Source of the DNA: Mycocentrospora acerina
Lineage: Eukaryota > Ascomycota > Dothideomycetes > Pleosporales
Assembly: GCA_022701365.1 (NCBI GenBank)
Contig: JAKUHH010000108.1
Coordinates: forward strand, 371,821 to 435,820
Length of the DNA: 64,000 bases
Reading direction: 5' to 3'
Shown: one piece after another, positions 1 through 11,632 of the stretch
Position numbering within the stretch: the first letter of the stretch is position 1
How the letters are laid out: the number at the start of each line of letters is the position of its first letter
Position numbers and translations under genes: made by a program
The notes under the pieces: generated by a model
Seen by the model: the letters and a program-made list of their open reading frames with translations, nothing else
Databases searched by the model: none
What the model was told of the DNA's origin: nothing

Positions 1-17
1 GTTCCTCAGTTAGTACC

Positions 18-893
18 CTATCCACCCCTGAAATATCGATCCAGGTAAATAGGATCATCCCTGTCCTCATAATCCTCTACGACCATGAACAAGCCACTCT
101 CGGGGTGCAGGTAAATCTCCTTGACCAAGTCACCTAGCTGCAAGGCGTCAGGTCCTAAGACCGGTAGCTCTCCCCCATCTACCACGACCTCTAGAACAAC
201 GTCCTCCTCCTCCTCCTCCTCCTTGAAATTATGTTCTTCTGACATGATGTCTTGAGACACATCATCCATATCTCCCCTTTCGTGACTCTCACTCTTCTCA
301 AACTCTTCAGGCAGTTGCTGTGTCTCCCCGAAATATTCCTGCATCTTGTATTCGCGTTCCCTATGCGCCGACTCGTTGAACATTGCGTTCCGATACATCT
401 CCTGCACACGAATATGCGTCGTTTGAGTTACATTCAAGGGCCAGTACTCGTCTGATATGTGGCGACTATTCCCTGTAAGCACATACCCAAGCACGCCTTA
501 ACACATATGCGCGAACTAGGGAACGTACCACAACATCAGCTCCAACATCCCCCTCTTGTCCACTTCCACTTTCCTGAGTAAATCTCTGACAATGAACTCT
601 CCCACTGGAAGTAGTCTCGTCTTCAAGACCTGCTTGTAATTTTTAGTCCGCAGGTGGTGATTATATGGTGGTAGATTTTCAGTTGTTGTGTCGCGTAGCT
701 TCTGCAGTTTTCCACGTACAGGCGCAAGTAGAACTGCTATATCGGCTTGCTGTTTCGATGTGGAAAGAGTGATGTATTGATTGTTTTCATCGGAGATTTG
801 AGGCCTGGGAACATTTGCTAAGCTAGTGATAGCGTTGGCGACGACGTTGGTACTAGAACGCGATCTATTACTTAGTTTTTCGCAAGAGTTCAT
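18..893 (-). CDS. Small protein with a stand-alone CHD1 helical C-terminal domain (DUF4208-like)
   Basis: Two minus-strand exons, about 893-529 and 465-18, separated by a short intron (GTACGT donor; the acceptor is provisional), giving about 270 aa from an ATG at 893. Residues ~55-120 read like the helical domain found at the C-terminus of the chromatin remodeller CHD1: a VLLAPVRGKLQKLRD segment, then a VLKTRLLPVGEFIVRDLL helix and a final LW. After the intron come ISDEYWPL and a tyrosine-containing helix, again as in that domain. An acidic Glu run and a hydrophobic tail follow. No chromodomain or helicase is present, so the domain stands alone, as in the animal CHCT1 proteins. Its role is unknown; DNA or nucleosome binding is inferred only from the family. 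The first protein-coding half is clearer than the exact splice junction. Confidence 0.55.
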
Positions 894-1556
894 CTCTTCT
901 TGACAGAGTGAGATATGCGCGTGTTGTAACCTAGCGATGGGGTAGAGATACTTATCTCTGCGGCGGTATGAAAGAAGGGTTCACAAAATTTGTTTGGGGG
1001 TTTGAGAGTTGAGACTGTAGACCCATAGCTGATAGCTTCGTGGTCGTGGCTTCCTGTGTTGTGGGGCAATGGTGAGGGTGAGGGGAGTGAGATCACTTTT
1101 GTCGGTTCTTCACCTGAGACTCCTTGTCGACGGGTCGTCTGGGTGGACCAAAGCTAAAACGCACAGCAGATCCCCACATCCTTTTTACTTTTTGTATAGC
1201 TAACCACATGCAATGTCAGGAGGCGCGCAGTTTTCCGTCAAGTATTGTAGATCGGTATCAATTTACAGCTTGGTGCTGTTAGATCAACAAGTGGAACCTG
1301 CTTCAAGAAGTATAATTATAGGAAGGAACGGGTTATTAAATAATGGAGGGTCAGGAGGAGTACTTTGCCCTAGAATACAGCGAGTGAGACAAGTTATCCG
1401 ACATACATGATTACACGCGTAGTTTGTAGGTTATGAAGGGAAAGAACAGGAAGGGAATTGGAGTTTTTTTTTAGAAGACACTCTTAGACATGGCAATATC
1501 GTGATGGTATACAGTAGAATACATGGCAAAGGTGCTTGGTGAGCTCACACTGAGAC
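894..1556. other. Intergenic spacer, no gene seen
   Basis: It lies between the start of the CHD1-domain gene and the stop of the NDUFAF3-like gene. Short open frames here show no recognisable domain. It presumably holds the promoter of the CHD1-domain gene and the 3' UTR of its neighbour. Confidence 0.6.
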
Positions 1557-2339
1557 TTATGGCTTTATTTCTTTCCAACCAATGGGTATAAGTGCCGCAG
1601 CAACATCTCCTACGCCACGCTCAGTGGCGAGGAGGTTGAACTGAGCGGCTGCATTTCGAGTGTCTTGAATCTCAAGCCGAATTCCAAGATCGTTGAGGTA
1701 CTGGCGGACGGCGGGTGCGATGGGCGTAACCTGAGGGCCAGTTCCAATGATGAGAAGGTCTGTGGCAAACGTCCGTTAGTCCATAACTCTGTGCTTCAGA
1801 CTTGTACATTTAGGAGGTCATGGCATACCAGGTTTTGGCCACACCAACGACAGCACTCCCCAAGCACTCTCCTGTACCTCCCACTGCTTCTTCGTATTTA
1901 ATAGCCGCCCTTTCATGGCATTTCCGTCTTCTTGCCCTTCTATCCCTTCTTGCAGCCATGGCCGCCACCTGAACGCTTCTCCCCCTACTAATAGCAGTCC
2001 ACTTCCACTTATCCGCAGTTGGTTACTGAGTGCAAAGCCATCGCTGGTGCATGCATCGATCGAGGTTGCTGGCGCCGCGGTATTGCGCAACACATCGAGA
2101 GCGCGGAAATCCGTCTGCGTATCTTCGTCGCTCTTGGGACCGCGATCGCGTGATTTGGGGGGCCGTGATTCGAGAAATTGGGCGCGGGAGCTGTGTATGC
2201 TGCGAGCAGGAGCTGGCTGTACTGAGAATGTGGGTTGTGTTGTCGCGATGCGTATTGGTGTAGCAATTGTATTTCGATGTGAGGTGGAATTCAAGCACCG
2301 AGCGATAGAGCGCGTACACCTCATCATTGTCTGTTCCAT
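1557..2339 (-). CDS. NADH dehydrogenase assembly factor 3-like protein (NDUFAF3 / DUF498 family)
   Basis: Exons 2339-1829 and 1759-1557 flank a 69-bp GT-AG intron (1760-1828) and give about 237 aa. The N-terminus is rich in Arg, Ser and Thr with no acids, as expected for a mitochondrial presequence. The DUF498/Mth938 fold follows: FRALDVLRNT, APATSIDACTSDGFALSN, LLLVGGEAFRWRPW and LVWPKPD. After the intron come LLIIGTGPQ, a YLNDLGIRLE strand, DTRNAAAQFNLLATER and the terminal ALIPIGW. This family helps assemble mitochondrial complex I. The intron falls inside the Asp codon of WPKPD, which fixes the join. Other in-frame ATGs lie at 2327 and 2324, so the first few residues are uncertain. Confidence 0.88.
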
Positions 2340-3758
2340 TGCTATATGCAAAGTTGTGTAAAAACACTACAACTACAGGTTGGAGAATTTGACTAGGTAC
2401 AACTACATTCTCGAAGGATACTGCCGTCATCGAGTGGAAAGTGCTTGGGCCACTGAGCTATACCTCATTAGTCACAGCCATTACGAGCTCGTGATAGCGC
2501 CGTACTCTCATCTTTTCCCCCATCACTTCGATAAGATAGATCCTCGCAGCATTTAGGCATGTTCGGGTGGGCTAGAAGTAAATTAAAATTAAACAAACTC
2601 CCCAAAATTGCCCCATTTCTCACCTCCGGTCGTCATTCGCCATCTCTTCAACATTCCTCATCTTGAAGTCACCTTTCCATCTCGTCTATTATTGTGTGAT
2701 ATGTATTCTTATCGGGAACCCGTGGTATCATTAAATCTCTGGTTTCAAGTTTGCTGTTTGATTCGGGTATTGTAGTAAGTTCATCGCATGTCACATTACC
2801 ACCATCTAATTTACGCACCACTAGATTGTAAACTGAGACATTGCTTTAATTCCTTTTATTAATTACGCCTCCTTTGCTTTCTGAATAAAATTTCAATGAC
2901 TTGGTCAGTTGTGAGGTTTTGTTGACTCGCTTCGATTGTTGCTTGTAGAACTGGGGTTGTGAGGTTCTCTCTATTATGCCGGCCAACGTGGACCATGTCG
3001 CCCAAGACTTGAGACTCTGCTCTCTCTGATGATCGTATTCCAGCTTCAATCTCTCTTCTAACATGGCCGGTTGATCAGGCTCCAAAAAGTCTCATTCTGT
3101 CGCTGGTGGACCGTATCGAGGCGTCGTCCTGTTTGCTTAACAAATGATCGATACTTTCAGTTCTCCTATGCATATGACTTTTGACATCAACATGGAGAAT
3201 CGTGTCCATCTACTGAAATACACAGCGGCATAACCAGGCAGTGTTGCTACAAGAGGGCACCACGATTGGAGCATCTTTCGCAGCTTTGCATCATTATATG
3301 ATGACACATTTCGCAAATTGGTAAACCAATTATCTTGATTTTTTGCACGTCTTTTGAACAAGAAGATGATCACAAAAATCCAAACGAGAGAGCAACTAGA
3401 ATAAGGTGGTAGCAATTCAAACCTTCAGGGAGCAGAAAAAGCTGGAGACTATATTCAAGAGCTTCGACAAAGATATTGTGTGACAATTACATGCCAAGGG
3501 CAGCTTCAAATATTGAACTGTTTCAAAGAGCCCCAAAAAGTACCCCCTATTTTCAATCAGCCTACCTTCTGCATTTACTCATGCGTAGAAGCCGCGCCTG
3601 TCGTTTGCAAGCGGTCAAGAAAGCGTGAGTGACCACCACGTATCTAGTTTCTTTATGGCGTTGTTTCATCGGTACCGCAAATACCTTCGTCTTTACCACT
3701 ATCTTTCGCATATATGTACATTCTTTCTCATCACTCATAATCCTAGCAGTACTTTACG
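2340..3758. other. Intergenic spacer with unconvincing short open frames
   Basis: No protein family is recognisable here. Two neighbouring minus-strand open frames (2846-3085 and 3137-3415) are interrupted by stops and have no clear splice sites linking them. They could be a decayed gene or chance. The rest is probably promoter DNA for the flanking genes. Confidence 0.45.
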
Positions 3759-5160
3759 ATGCAAACGTCAGGAGCGCTTCCGTTCCGCCCGCGACCAGGC
3801 AACAGTTTCCAACAGTCTCTTCATATCAGTCAGAGAACGGCAGGCTTAGCAGGAAAGTCATATAAAAATCCCACAGACGCCTCTACAACAGTAAGAAGCA
3901 AACCTAGACGTTCTTTGACAGGATGTGGAGAGGCACTACCGAGGCCGTGGCAATCGTATTCGTCAAAACAGGTACACCACATCATGAAACTCTACCCTTT
4001 CTGGCAATACCCAGAGCTACATAATGAGCGCAAGTATTGTCAGCATTTAGTAAGCCAAATACATTTCTCCAATTGTGGACTTGATGATTAATGCTCAATC
4101 TTACTGTAGGCCACCAAACCCTTCCCCATCGAACTACTGCCATCTGAACTACGAGTCAAGATCTTCCGCCTTCACCTTCGGCATTCCGAGCCAATTGAAC
4201 TATGGCCCCATGTCAAGACCAACATAATGTTTAAGAGTAATCTCCAGCGCGCAACCACAATACGTGGGTACCAGACCAAAAACAGATGCCTTGTCACACT
4301 CCTACGTGTTAACAAACTTATACATGAGGAAGCGAGTCAAGTCTACTATGGGGAAAATGAATGGCGTTTCAGTGGAATCAACGGATGGATGGTGATGAGC
4401 TGCTGGCTGAACACTATTACTCATCGAAATTTTCGGTTCTTGAAGCGCGTCACGGTACATGTTTCATTTCCAGGCAAGGACTACGTTGCATTTCCTACGT
4501 ATGGAACGATTGATGTGTGCTACTCCTAGGTGGTTTTGCGATAAACTGTTACTGACAATTTGATAGTTCCGCGAGCGAATATGCACCCCAGACCCAATGT
4601 TTCCTCAATCTCGTGGCGAGAAACGTCGTGCAAAAGAGCAGACGGTTCATTTCCGCGCCCGAGTTCGAAAGTTTGGTCTTCGGATCCCAGATCACTGGTC
4701 ATACAATGAAGCTATAGCAGATTGTGTGAACAAACTATCCGCCCTACCACTCAGTCATTTCACTCTTGTCTTACCCCCAACGTTCTACGTCTACCACGAA
4801 CATACAGCATGGTATTAGAAACACCTCGAAGCGTTGCGTGCCGCTACCACTCTTCAGTGTAATAAGTATGAGCTCCAAACCCCCATGTTTCAATTCGTGT
4901 TCCTCAAATATAGGGGCTATAAAACGGATGTTGAACCCAGCGACATCGCGAGACTCTTACAGCCGTGGTTGAGACGATACACAGGTGAGTGTAAGAGAAT
5001 GATTGAACTTATAAAAAAGAAGGACTGGCAGATTGGTTATGGCATTATTTCTCATCATGGGGGTTGGGATTTGATTGATAGGGATGAGTGCAAGAAGATA
5101 TGCGGGACGAAGGCATTGGAGAGGGAGGACAGGGATGAGGACGATTGGGTCAACAATTAA
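3759..5160 (+). pseudogene. 2EXR/F-box-like protein gene with an in-frame TAG
   Basis: Exons 3759-4049, 4110-4514 and 4567-5160 join in frame. The second exon opens with PFPIELLPSELRVKIFRLH, the short N-terminal motif of fungal 2EXR/F-box-like proteins. It is followed by LLRVNKLIHEEASQVYYGEN, which is also typical: the residue pattern 'N, EEA, YY, N' is diagnostic of that family. The third exon continues in the same style but carries TAG at 4816-4818, after HTAWY, and then stays open in the same frame for another 114 codons (KHLEALRAATTL and so on). Either a Trp codon became TAG and the gene is truncated to about 316 aa, or a 51-bp weak-donor intron (4768-4818) removes it. No function is known; these proteins are numerous and fast-evolving in this group of fungi. 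Confidence 0.6.
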
Positions 5161-6453
5161 ATCAGAATTGTCAGACGTATTAGTTCGATATAGCACCAGC
5201 CTTGTTTGATAGTCAGTCAAGCTGTTCCGTTCTCTGACTTAACAGCTGATAACTCAGTGATGTTCCCTCCTGTAATCAAGACAAGAGTCTTTTATTAATA
5301 ATACCACCAGATTATTGATTCCTCGCCCTTTATCCTCCATACATATAGAGAGAGTATTTCACACTTCGGAATCTCCTCAACTGAAGGATGTGAATACCAG
5401 TACATTAGGAGTAAATTATATGCCTCTCTGTATTGTATTCAACTGAAATGTGGTTATTGTTATCTTTAGGAGAAACGTTGACAGAGGGATTTGGGCTAAT
5501 TCCTGTTAACCGAAAAGAGCGGAGCTCCTGGGCATAAAGCTGTTCAGATGAGATGTGATGGGCGTGATAGATTCAATATATACCAAAATCCCTCATTCAA
5601 GCATGTTATTATGGATATTGTTAAATACACTCTCAAGAACTACTAATGTTCAGTTCTCCTATCGATTTTTGAGAACAAGTTGTCTGGGATAAGCGGTGAG
5701 AGACGCGGACACAGGTTTGTGCACTATCAAAATTCCTACTCCATCACATCAAGAACAACCTAATCTTTGCATGCTCTTACCGCATTACTAAAAGAAGACT
5801 AAAGAATAGAGTAAACCAAGGAAATAGAAGACGCCTGCATTTGCTTCTGCACAAAGTTCCTGAAAGATGACGATTATGGAAAAAATGCTACCACGAATGT
5901 TTCAAAAGCGTAGGATAGATACACTGTACTACAAGAATATGGAAAGCTGCAGGTAATACGCACTGTGGTCACTTTCTCTGCCAGAAGCATAGTTTCAGTA
6001 CGTGTCTTGAGCCTAATTTAGCTTCGTATCAAAGAAAACCCACGTCATCTGAGGCTCATGTCTAATGATCAAGGCAAGATTTTTCGGTGCTAGAGTCAGA
6101 CATAGATATATACATTACGAAGAAGTCGGGTGCGACATCACAGGTTCGTATCACCTACTGCACTGATAAATCCATACATTGGAATCATTCCAGATTAAGT
6201 GAACAGAAATACTCGCTTCATTTTATTAATGAGTGTTGTACGACTTGATTGCCATCTATTTCAACTGCAATCTATCTTGCACAACATGAAAAAAATTGTA
6301 CCTCCATCAAAATCCGACGATGCTTTATACAAGAGAGCGGTGCAAAGTACTCATGTTGAAATCTTCCTTCTTTTGCAACTCTCAAAAAAGTTTCCACAAG
6401 CTCTCACTCTTTCTTGTTGTTCCTTCACGACATTTACTTGCCGTTTCATCATC
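5161..6453. other. AT-rich intergenic spacer, no gene seen
   Basis: About 1.3 kb with many stops in all frames and no recognisable protein, RNA or repeat. It includes the promoter of the small secreted protein gene that follows. Confidence 0.55.
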
Positions 6454-6882
6454 ATGAGATTTTTTGACCTCGCACCACTATCACTGATTCAAGCAGCCCT
6501 TGCGTGGAAACTTGTCGCTCAGTGCCCTACAACATTCGACTATGGCGGCATCCAAAACCGAGGTTGTACAAAGATTGGTGATAGTACCTGTGGAAGCGGC
6601 GACCGAGTATGGTTTACCTTTTTCATCTTCTTTATCTGCTTAACTCTTTTATCACGAGATCGGTATTGAACATCGGACTGATTGTGTTTTGAAGTGGAAA
6701 TGTTGTACACAGATCAATTGACATATTCACAGATTATCTGGAACAATGAAGGTTCTCGCGGATGCACATTTAGGGCTTACAGTGGATACCCATGCCGCGC
6801 GGACCAGAATACGGGTTATTCGCAGAGAAATTGGGATACGAGATTGATTGAGGGGAAATATTGGGGTATCACAGGATGCTAA
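6454..6882 (+). CDS. Small secreted cysteine-rich protein, effector candidate
   Basis: Exons 6454-6606 and 6733-6882 (GTATGG donor, ATTCACAG acceptor, phase 0) encode exactly 100 aa. Residues 1-18 form a signal peptide (MRFFDLAPLSLIQAALAW). The mature part is small, aromatic and polar, with six cysteines: in AQCPTTF, NRGCTK, STCGSG, RGCTFR, YPCRAD and the very last residue GC. Six cysteines could make three disulphides. It ends with a cysteine, as some secreted fungal proteins do. No family is recognised. Its size, secretion signal and cysteine pattern, together with its isolation between gene-poor spacers, fit a host-interaction or antimicrobial protein; that is inference. A different acceptor nearer 6697 is possible but does not join in frame. 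Confidence 0.6.
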
Positions 6883-8219
6883 TTTTCGTGTTGAGATAGA
6901 CGTGAATGTTTGGAAAGAGCAGAAATAATCTCTTTGTTAATTGGTTAGACCTGAGGCGAGGAATGCGAACAAAATCCAATGTTAGCATCAATTGAGACAT
7001 ACGAGAATTTGTGGTGCTGTCAAAATGGCCGAGTGATGAGCCTCGCTATGAATAGAAATATGCCCCACTTCATATCACCTAGCAAAGCGACGACAGTCTA
7101 GCAACTGTTCCCAACTTTCACTGCCTGGAGAACAACATTTTCGAGGGGTAGATGTCTGCTCCTTCTCAACTGACGAAATTTTGACCAGTATCAAAACTTG
7201 CTATTCAGTTATTGACAGGGTTGATCACATGCATGCACACACATGCACATACGTCGTCATCAAACGTCTGATGGCCACCGGCCCCATCAAGCGATCACGA
7301 TGCAAGCGTTCGCCATTTTTGTTATCTAAGCCAAGCTATCAAAAAGTCTCCTAAGACGTCAATAATCCAGCACCTCCGTCATCCTGCATTTGACACAAAA
7401 CATATCCAAGATCTTGGTGTCGACATTAATGTCCAGAAGTACAGTGATCAGCGCGGCTCGTTACCGTCTGATACGGCTTGTATAAGATCCGAATATCAGG
7501 TAAGCGATATTAGCGCGATAGGTGGCCAATGAGGGGTTGCGGACGCAGCGATGCGAACGGTTCCACACGGCTGGAAGGTTTGCACAAGAGGGGCTACCAC
7601 CTGGAGCTGTTCAGCTGCGTGAATGAAGGTGCAGTAGTAATTCTTGGTTGACGGACTGAGAGTTGGAGGAGGATGCAGGGGCAGAATGCGAGATGACGAT
7701 GTACAAAGGCTGTTCATGTCTCCCATGGTTCCGAAACGACAAAGAGCATGAGATGAAAATGAACAGCTGATATAGGAGGAGATGAGTAACTACGTAAAGT
7801 CCCTTAAACCTTAATGCAAAGACCACGCGATGGGTATCTTACCGTATACATCTGTGCGCTTCCCGCCATGACAAAACATGATGGTGTGCAGCGCTAGGCC
7901 CACGAGCGTATCGACGTGACGCCGCAAATAGCCCGTCATACCAATTCTGGACACTAGACTCTACTTTTGAGATGATGGGTGCACTTGGCTCGCGATGCTG
8001 ATGCAGGTAAGTGGGGATCTAAAAAAGGCGTGGCTGAGCCATGGGAAAGAGCCATGCTGATATCTTGAAAAGCATCCTCCTGGCCCCTCCAGCTGAGCCT
8101 GTCTTGCTTTTTACCTCCCTTTTCCTTTCGTCTCGACTACCCGTTCGCTTGTACGCCCAACTACCAAGGATTACATATTAAGAGTCTCTGAAGTCGACGC
8201 TTCAAGTTATATCGTCATT
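6883..8219. other. Intergenic spacer, no gene seen
   Basis: Several short overlapping open frames at 7496-7826 on the minus strand lack domains and look like chance. The last 150 bp are CT-rich, like the promoters of other genes here. Confidence 0.5.
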
Positions 8220-8966
8220 ATGGCTCCAGACTCATCACAATCGCTCTTCAAAAAACCCTCACTATTCCGCCGCTTCTCAAGACAAGATAAAAAACTCCAC
8301 GGTGCAGTAACTTGCACTCCAAGCAGCGACATGAACTTTCGCCCGCAAACGGCTCCAAGCAGAAACATGGAGTTTCGCCCCCAAGCCGCTCCCAGACGCG
8401 ATTCTGCCATACAATCCCGCACACCCAGCCCCACGGCAGCAAAAGAAGACCAATTCCGCAACATCACCTCCAAACCATTAAAATCTGAAATCATCACGCA
8501 CATCCGCCGCATCGACATCCCCTCATCAACCTCCTCGCCCGTTTCTACCCACAAATCTTCTTTCCGCCGCGCCAAAGTACCATCCAATGCACTTCCCACC
8601 TGCCCCTTTCCTCCCTCACGCGCCATAAAAACCACACCCTGGACCATGTTCCTGCCACCGTCTCAAATTTCCGCACTCTACAATGGCTACTTACCCTCTG
8701 CTCCCACGGATAAATGGTACATTTTCTCGGAAGGCCCGGACCCCTCAGGCAAGCTGAAAGTGCATTTCCACCAACGTTGGACGGGTGTCAAGGTCGCGGA
8801 GCTGTTTGTGATTATGGACTTGAAGGGAGAGGGTGCCGGGAAGATGCTGGGGATCAAATGGAATGGGAGTGCGGAGATGAATCGGATGGGGGAAGAGGAG
8901 GCGAGGTTCCTGGTGAGGGACGGGTGTAGGGGTGCGTTGGGGATTGGGCTAGAGGGGGGGAGGTAA
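8220..8966 (+). CDS. Uncharacterised 248-aa protein
   Basis: A single uninterrupted frame opens with an ATG directly after a CT-rich leader. Residues 1-140 are low in order: Ser/Pro/Arg-rich, with a near-duplicated block around NFRPQTAPSRNMEFRPQAAP. Residues ~145-245 look like a folded domain: WTMFLPPSQISALYNGYLP, KWYIFSEGPDPSGKLKVHFHQRW split by a short linker, then VAELFVIMDLK and a Gly/Glu-rich end. I do not recognise the family. No signal peptide or membrane segment is present, so it is probably cytosolic or nuclear. The length of the frame, base composition like coding DNA and the ordered C-terminal half support a real gene. Confidence 0.6.
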   Translation: MAPDSSQSLFKKPSLFRRFSRQDKKLHGAVTCTPSSDMNFRPQTAPSRNMEFRPQAAPRRDSAIQSRTPSPTAAKEDQFRNITSKPLKSEIITHIRRIDIPSSTSSPVSTHKSSFRRAKVPSNALPTCPFPPSRAIKTTPWTMFLPPSQISALYNGYLPSAPTDKWYIFSEGPDPSGKLKVHFHQRWTGVKVAELFVIMDLKGEGAGKMLGIKWNGSAEMNRMGEEEARFLVRDGCRGALGIGLEGGR

Positions 8967-9977
8967 AAGAACCCAGTAAGAGGGGGGACTCCAATCGAGA
9001 TTGACGAGTTGATTGATTGATTGACTGACTGACGAACTGATTGATGAGAAAGGTTTGTTGTTTTTCTTGGAGAAATTTTTTGTCATGGAGGAGTCTTTTT
9101 TTCCATTGCTTTAGCAAGCGTTTTTTTCTTTCTTTTCTTCTCTTCTCTTCTCTTCTTTTCTGTTCAACTATTTTTTTCTCTTCCTTTCTACAAAGCCTAT
9201 TGTTTATTTATTTTATTCAACTTTCTACCTGCGCACAAACGCGGTATTTTTACTCTTCTTCTTCTTCTTTCGGCCTCGACAAGATGTCTGCTTGTCGCTT
9301 AACGTCTGTAATGTAAATTTTTCAATCAGTCAATCACCCAATCAATCAAACATCGTATAATAACAACATCACACGAACAAATCTTCCGCACACTCGAATT
9401 CACTCCTGTCGATCCTCACGAGAGTTCCTTGTCCGTGGAATTACCCCAAAAAAACTCTCTTTGTGATGCCGTAAATCTCACTTTACCGTCCCAGGCAAAA
9501 CCAGCCTGTTTTCCTACAATACCAAGGTTAAGCATTCGTGGAGGAGATTTGCTGTCGTATTCAATGTGCGTTGGATGCCCTAATCTCCGGTAGATGATGA
9601 TCAGCCTTGTAACCACTGCGAGGGCACGTGATTAGTCATTCTGGAGAGGGTTTGATACGAGGGTTCGTGCAGGGTCTTCTTTTGTGTACGATGAATGAGA
9701 TGTTTGTGGAGTACGGTGATGCTCTTAGTAGATTCAGAATTGTGTTCATGGGCTAGCTGTTTCTTTGAGCGTCGTGTTGGGTTTTTGGGGATGAGGCGGA
9801 AACTTGATTCTTTTTTTCTGTGGCTTGAAGATGGAAGATCGATGACGGATATATATGTTTACAGCGATTTGTTATGGAAAAACTGAGCTTGGGTAGGAAG
9901 AACAAAGATGGTGGGGTTTTTTCTCTTTCTAGGAAACATTCGTCGTCGCGTTGGTAGCATGGTTTGTGACAGACTCA
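8967..9977. other. Spacer with low-complexity DNA between convergent genes
   Basis: It contains gattgatt-type repeats at 9009-9046, a T/C-rich tract at about 9120-9185 and the inverted counterpart of the first repeat at 9321-9350. Short frames at 9416-9886 are not supported as genes. Confidence 0.55.
9009..9350. repeat. Imperfect inverted tgat/atca repeat arms with a pyrimidine-rich middle
   Basis: The left arm (9009-9046) is built from ttgattgattgactgac steps; the right arm (9321-9350) reads tcaatcagtcaatc, its rough reverse complement. About 270 bp of mostly T/C-rich DNA separate them. The arms lie in the likely 3' UTR of the upstream 248-aa protein gene and could form a stem in RNA. Confidence 0.5.
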
Positions 9978-11632
9978 TTACTCCTTGTACGTGATGACCT
10001 TTATTCTCAAAAACTCCTCAATCCCCCAGATGGAATTGAATCTTCCGAAGCCACTTGACTTTGCGCCACCGTGGGGCAGGCCTGCTTCGTCGTGGACGCT
10101 CATAGAGTTGATGTGCACCGCGCTGTCGGAACGTTAGCTCAATCCGTTTCTGACAATCATGTCGTGCTGGCCACAACTGAACGGTGCTATGGAAAGGAAA
10201 TGGACAAGGAAAAAAAACGTACCCAGACTCGATCTGCTTTGCGATCCTCAACCCCCTTGCCAAATTCTCTGTGAAAACCGAGCCGCTGAGTCCATAGTCG
10301 GTGTCGTTTGCAAGTTCGACTGCCTCCTCGTCGCTTGTGATTTCAAAGATGGAGACTGTTGGGCCAAAAGACTCGGTGTAGTAAAGATCCATGCCCTTCT
10401 TCACGCCATCAACAATAACCGGCCGCATGCGTGTGTTGCTAACTTCCTTGGTCTCGGGGTGCAGCTCGTCTTTCTCGTGGTCGCCATGAATGACCTTTGC
10501 TCCGTTCTCCACAGCGTTGGCAACAAGCTTCTTGTTCTTCTCAACCGCAACCTTGGTCACTGTGATGGGAGCGGGTTTCTCGCCGCCGAAGATGTTTTCC
10601 ACGGCAGTTTTCAGCGCCTCGATGAACTGCGGCTTGATGTTCTTGTGGACGAGAATACGCTCGGAACTCATGCAAATTTGCCCGCTGTGCAGGAAAGCAC
10701 CCAGTGCGCACTGTGTAGCGGCATTCTTCAAGTCTGCGTCCTCGAGCACAATGGCGCTCGCTTTCCCACCAAGCTCCATGAGGACGGGCTTGAGATTCTT
10801 ACCGCTTTGCGACGCGATGATGCGACCTACGGCTGTAGAGCCCGTGAAGTTGACTTTCTTGATCGAAGGGTGCTCAATCAAAGCGGTGGTGATTTGCGCC
10901 GCATCCTCTGGGCGGTGGACGAGGACATTCAACGCGCCTGCTGGTAGTCCAGCTTCAGTCAGTACACTACCAAGTGCCCACCAGATGCGCGGGCAGAATT
11001 CCGAGCCTTTGAGAATCGTCGTATTTCCGCCAGCAAGGGGGTAGAGAACAGAGCGCATGCCCAGGAGGTACGGCGCATTCCTGTCAAGCATCAATCTCAA
11101 GACCTCGTTTAATATGCTTATCCTCCCGTGGGGAAGAAACTCAATGTGTGTGGGGGGTCAAGACTCACCACGGCGCAATACCAAGCACGACTCCAAACGG
11201 CTCCTTCAACACCAACGCTTCTGTCCCCTCCTCCTCACAGCTAGGGATATGTCCCATAATCCCGCTCACCCTCCCCGCCACATCCCTCAACATCTCCGCC
11301 GTCTTGGGCACAACGAATCCGCCGCTGAATGCATTTACTGCACCTGTCTCCATGTCCATGTATGCTGATAATTCCTCGGTACGCGCCTCGATAATATCGG
11401 CAGCCTTCAGAAAGATGCTGCGGCGGGCAGCGGGCTTTAGCTTCGCCCATGCAGGGAAGGCAGCTTGAGCTGCGGAGATGGCAGCGGACACATTTTCAAG
11501 TGATGCAGACGAAGATTGCCACAGCTCCTTGTGGGAAGAAGGAGAGATGACGGAGAAGGTTGTGGATGTGGTGACTTCCTTGCCATTGATGAGGAGAGGG
11601 ACAGTGTACGAGGGGTCTGGGGAGACGACCAT
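9978..11632 (-). CDS. NAD(P)-dependent aldehyde dehydrogenase, salicylaldehyde/vanillin type
   Basis: Exons 11632-11169, 11080-10223 and 10122-9978 join in frame to give 488 aa, the usual length of the family. The introns of 88 and 100 bp have good GT-AG ends, and the first rebuilds the conserved Trp of GIAPWNAP. Family landmarks are in order: LLINGKEV near the N-terminus, NFTGSTAVGR for cofactor binding, VLMELGGK with the catalytic Glu (~253), HSGQICMSSERI with the catalytic Cys (~288), ESFGPTVSIF and the end GGAKSSGFGRFN. These enzymes oxidise aromatic or aliphatic aldehydes to acids in the cytosol. The GQICMSSERI context and FNSIWGIEEF end resemble fungal salicylaldehyde dehydrogenases, but substrate is inferred. 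An in-frame codon upstream would add a Thr-rich leader; the ATG at 11632 fits the family better. Confidence 0.92.

Noticed and set aside
2846..3415. Two minus-strand frames as one gene
   Set aside because: Stops separate them, no consensus splice sites join them in frame and no domain is seen.
10159..10947. A 262-codon plus-strand frame
   Set aside because: It is antisense to the aldehyde dehydrogenase exon.
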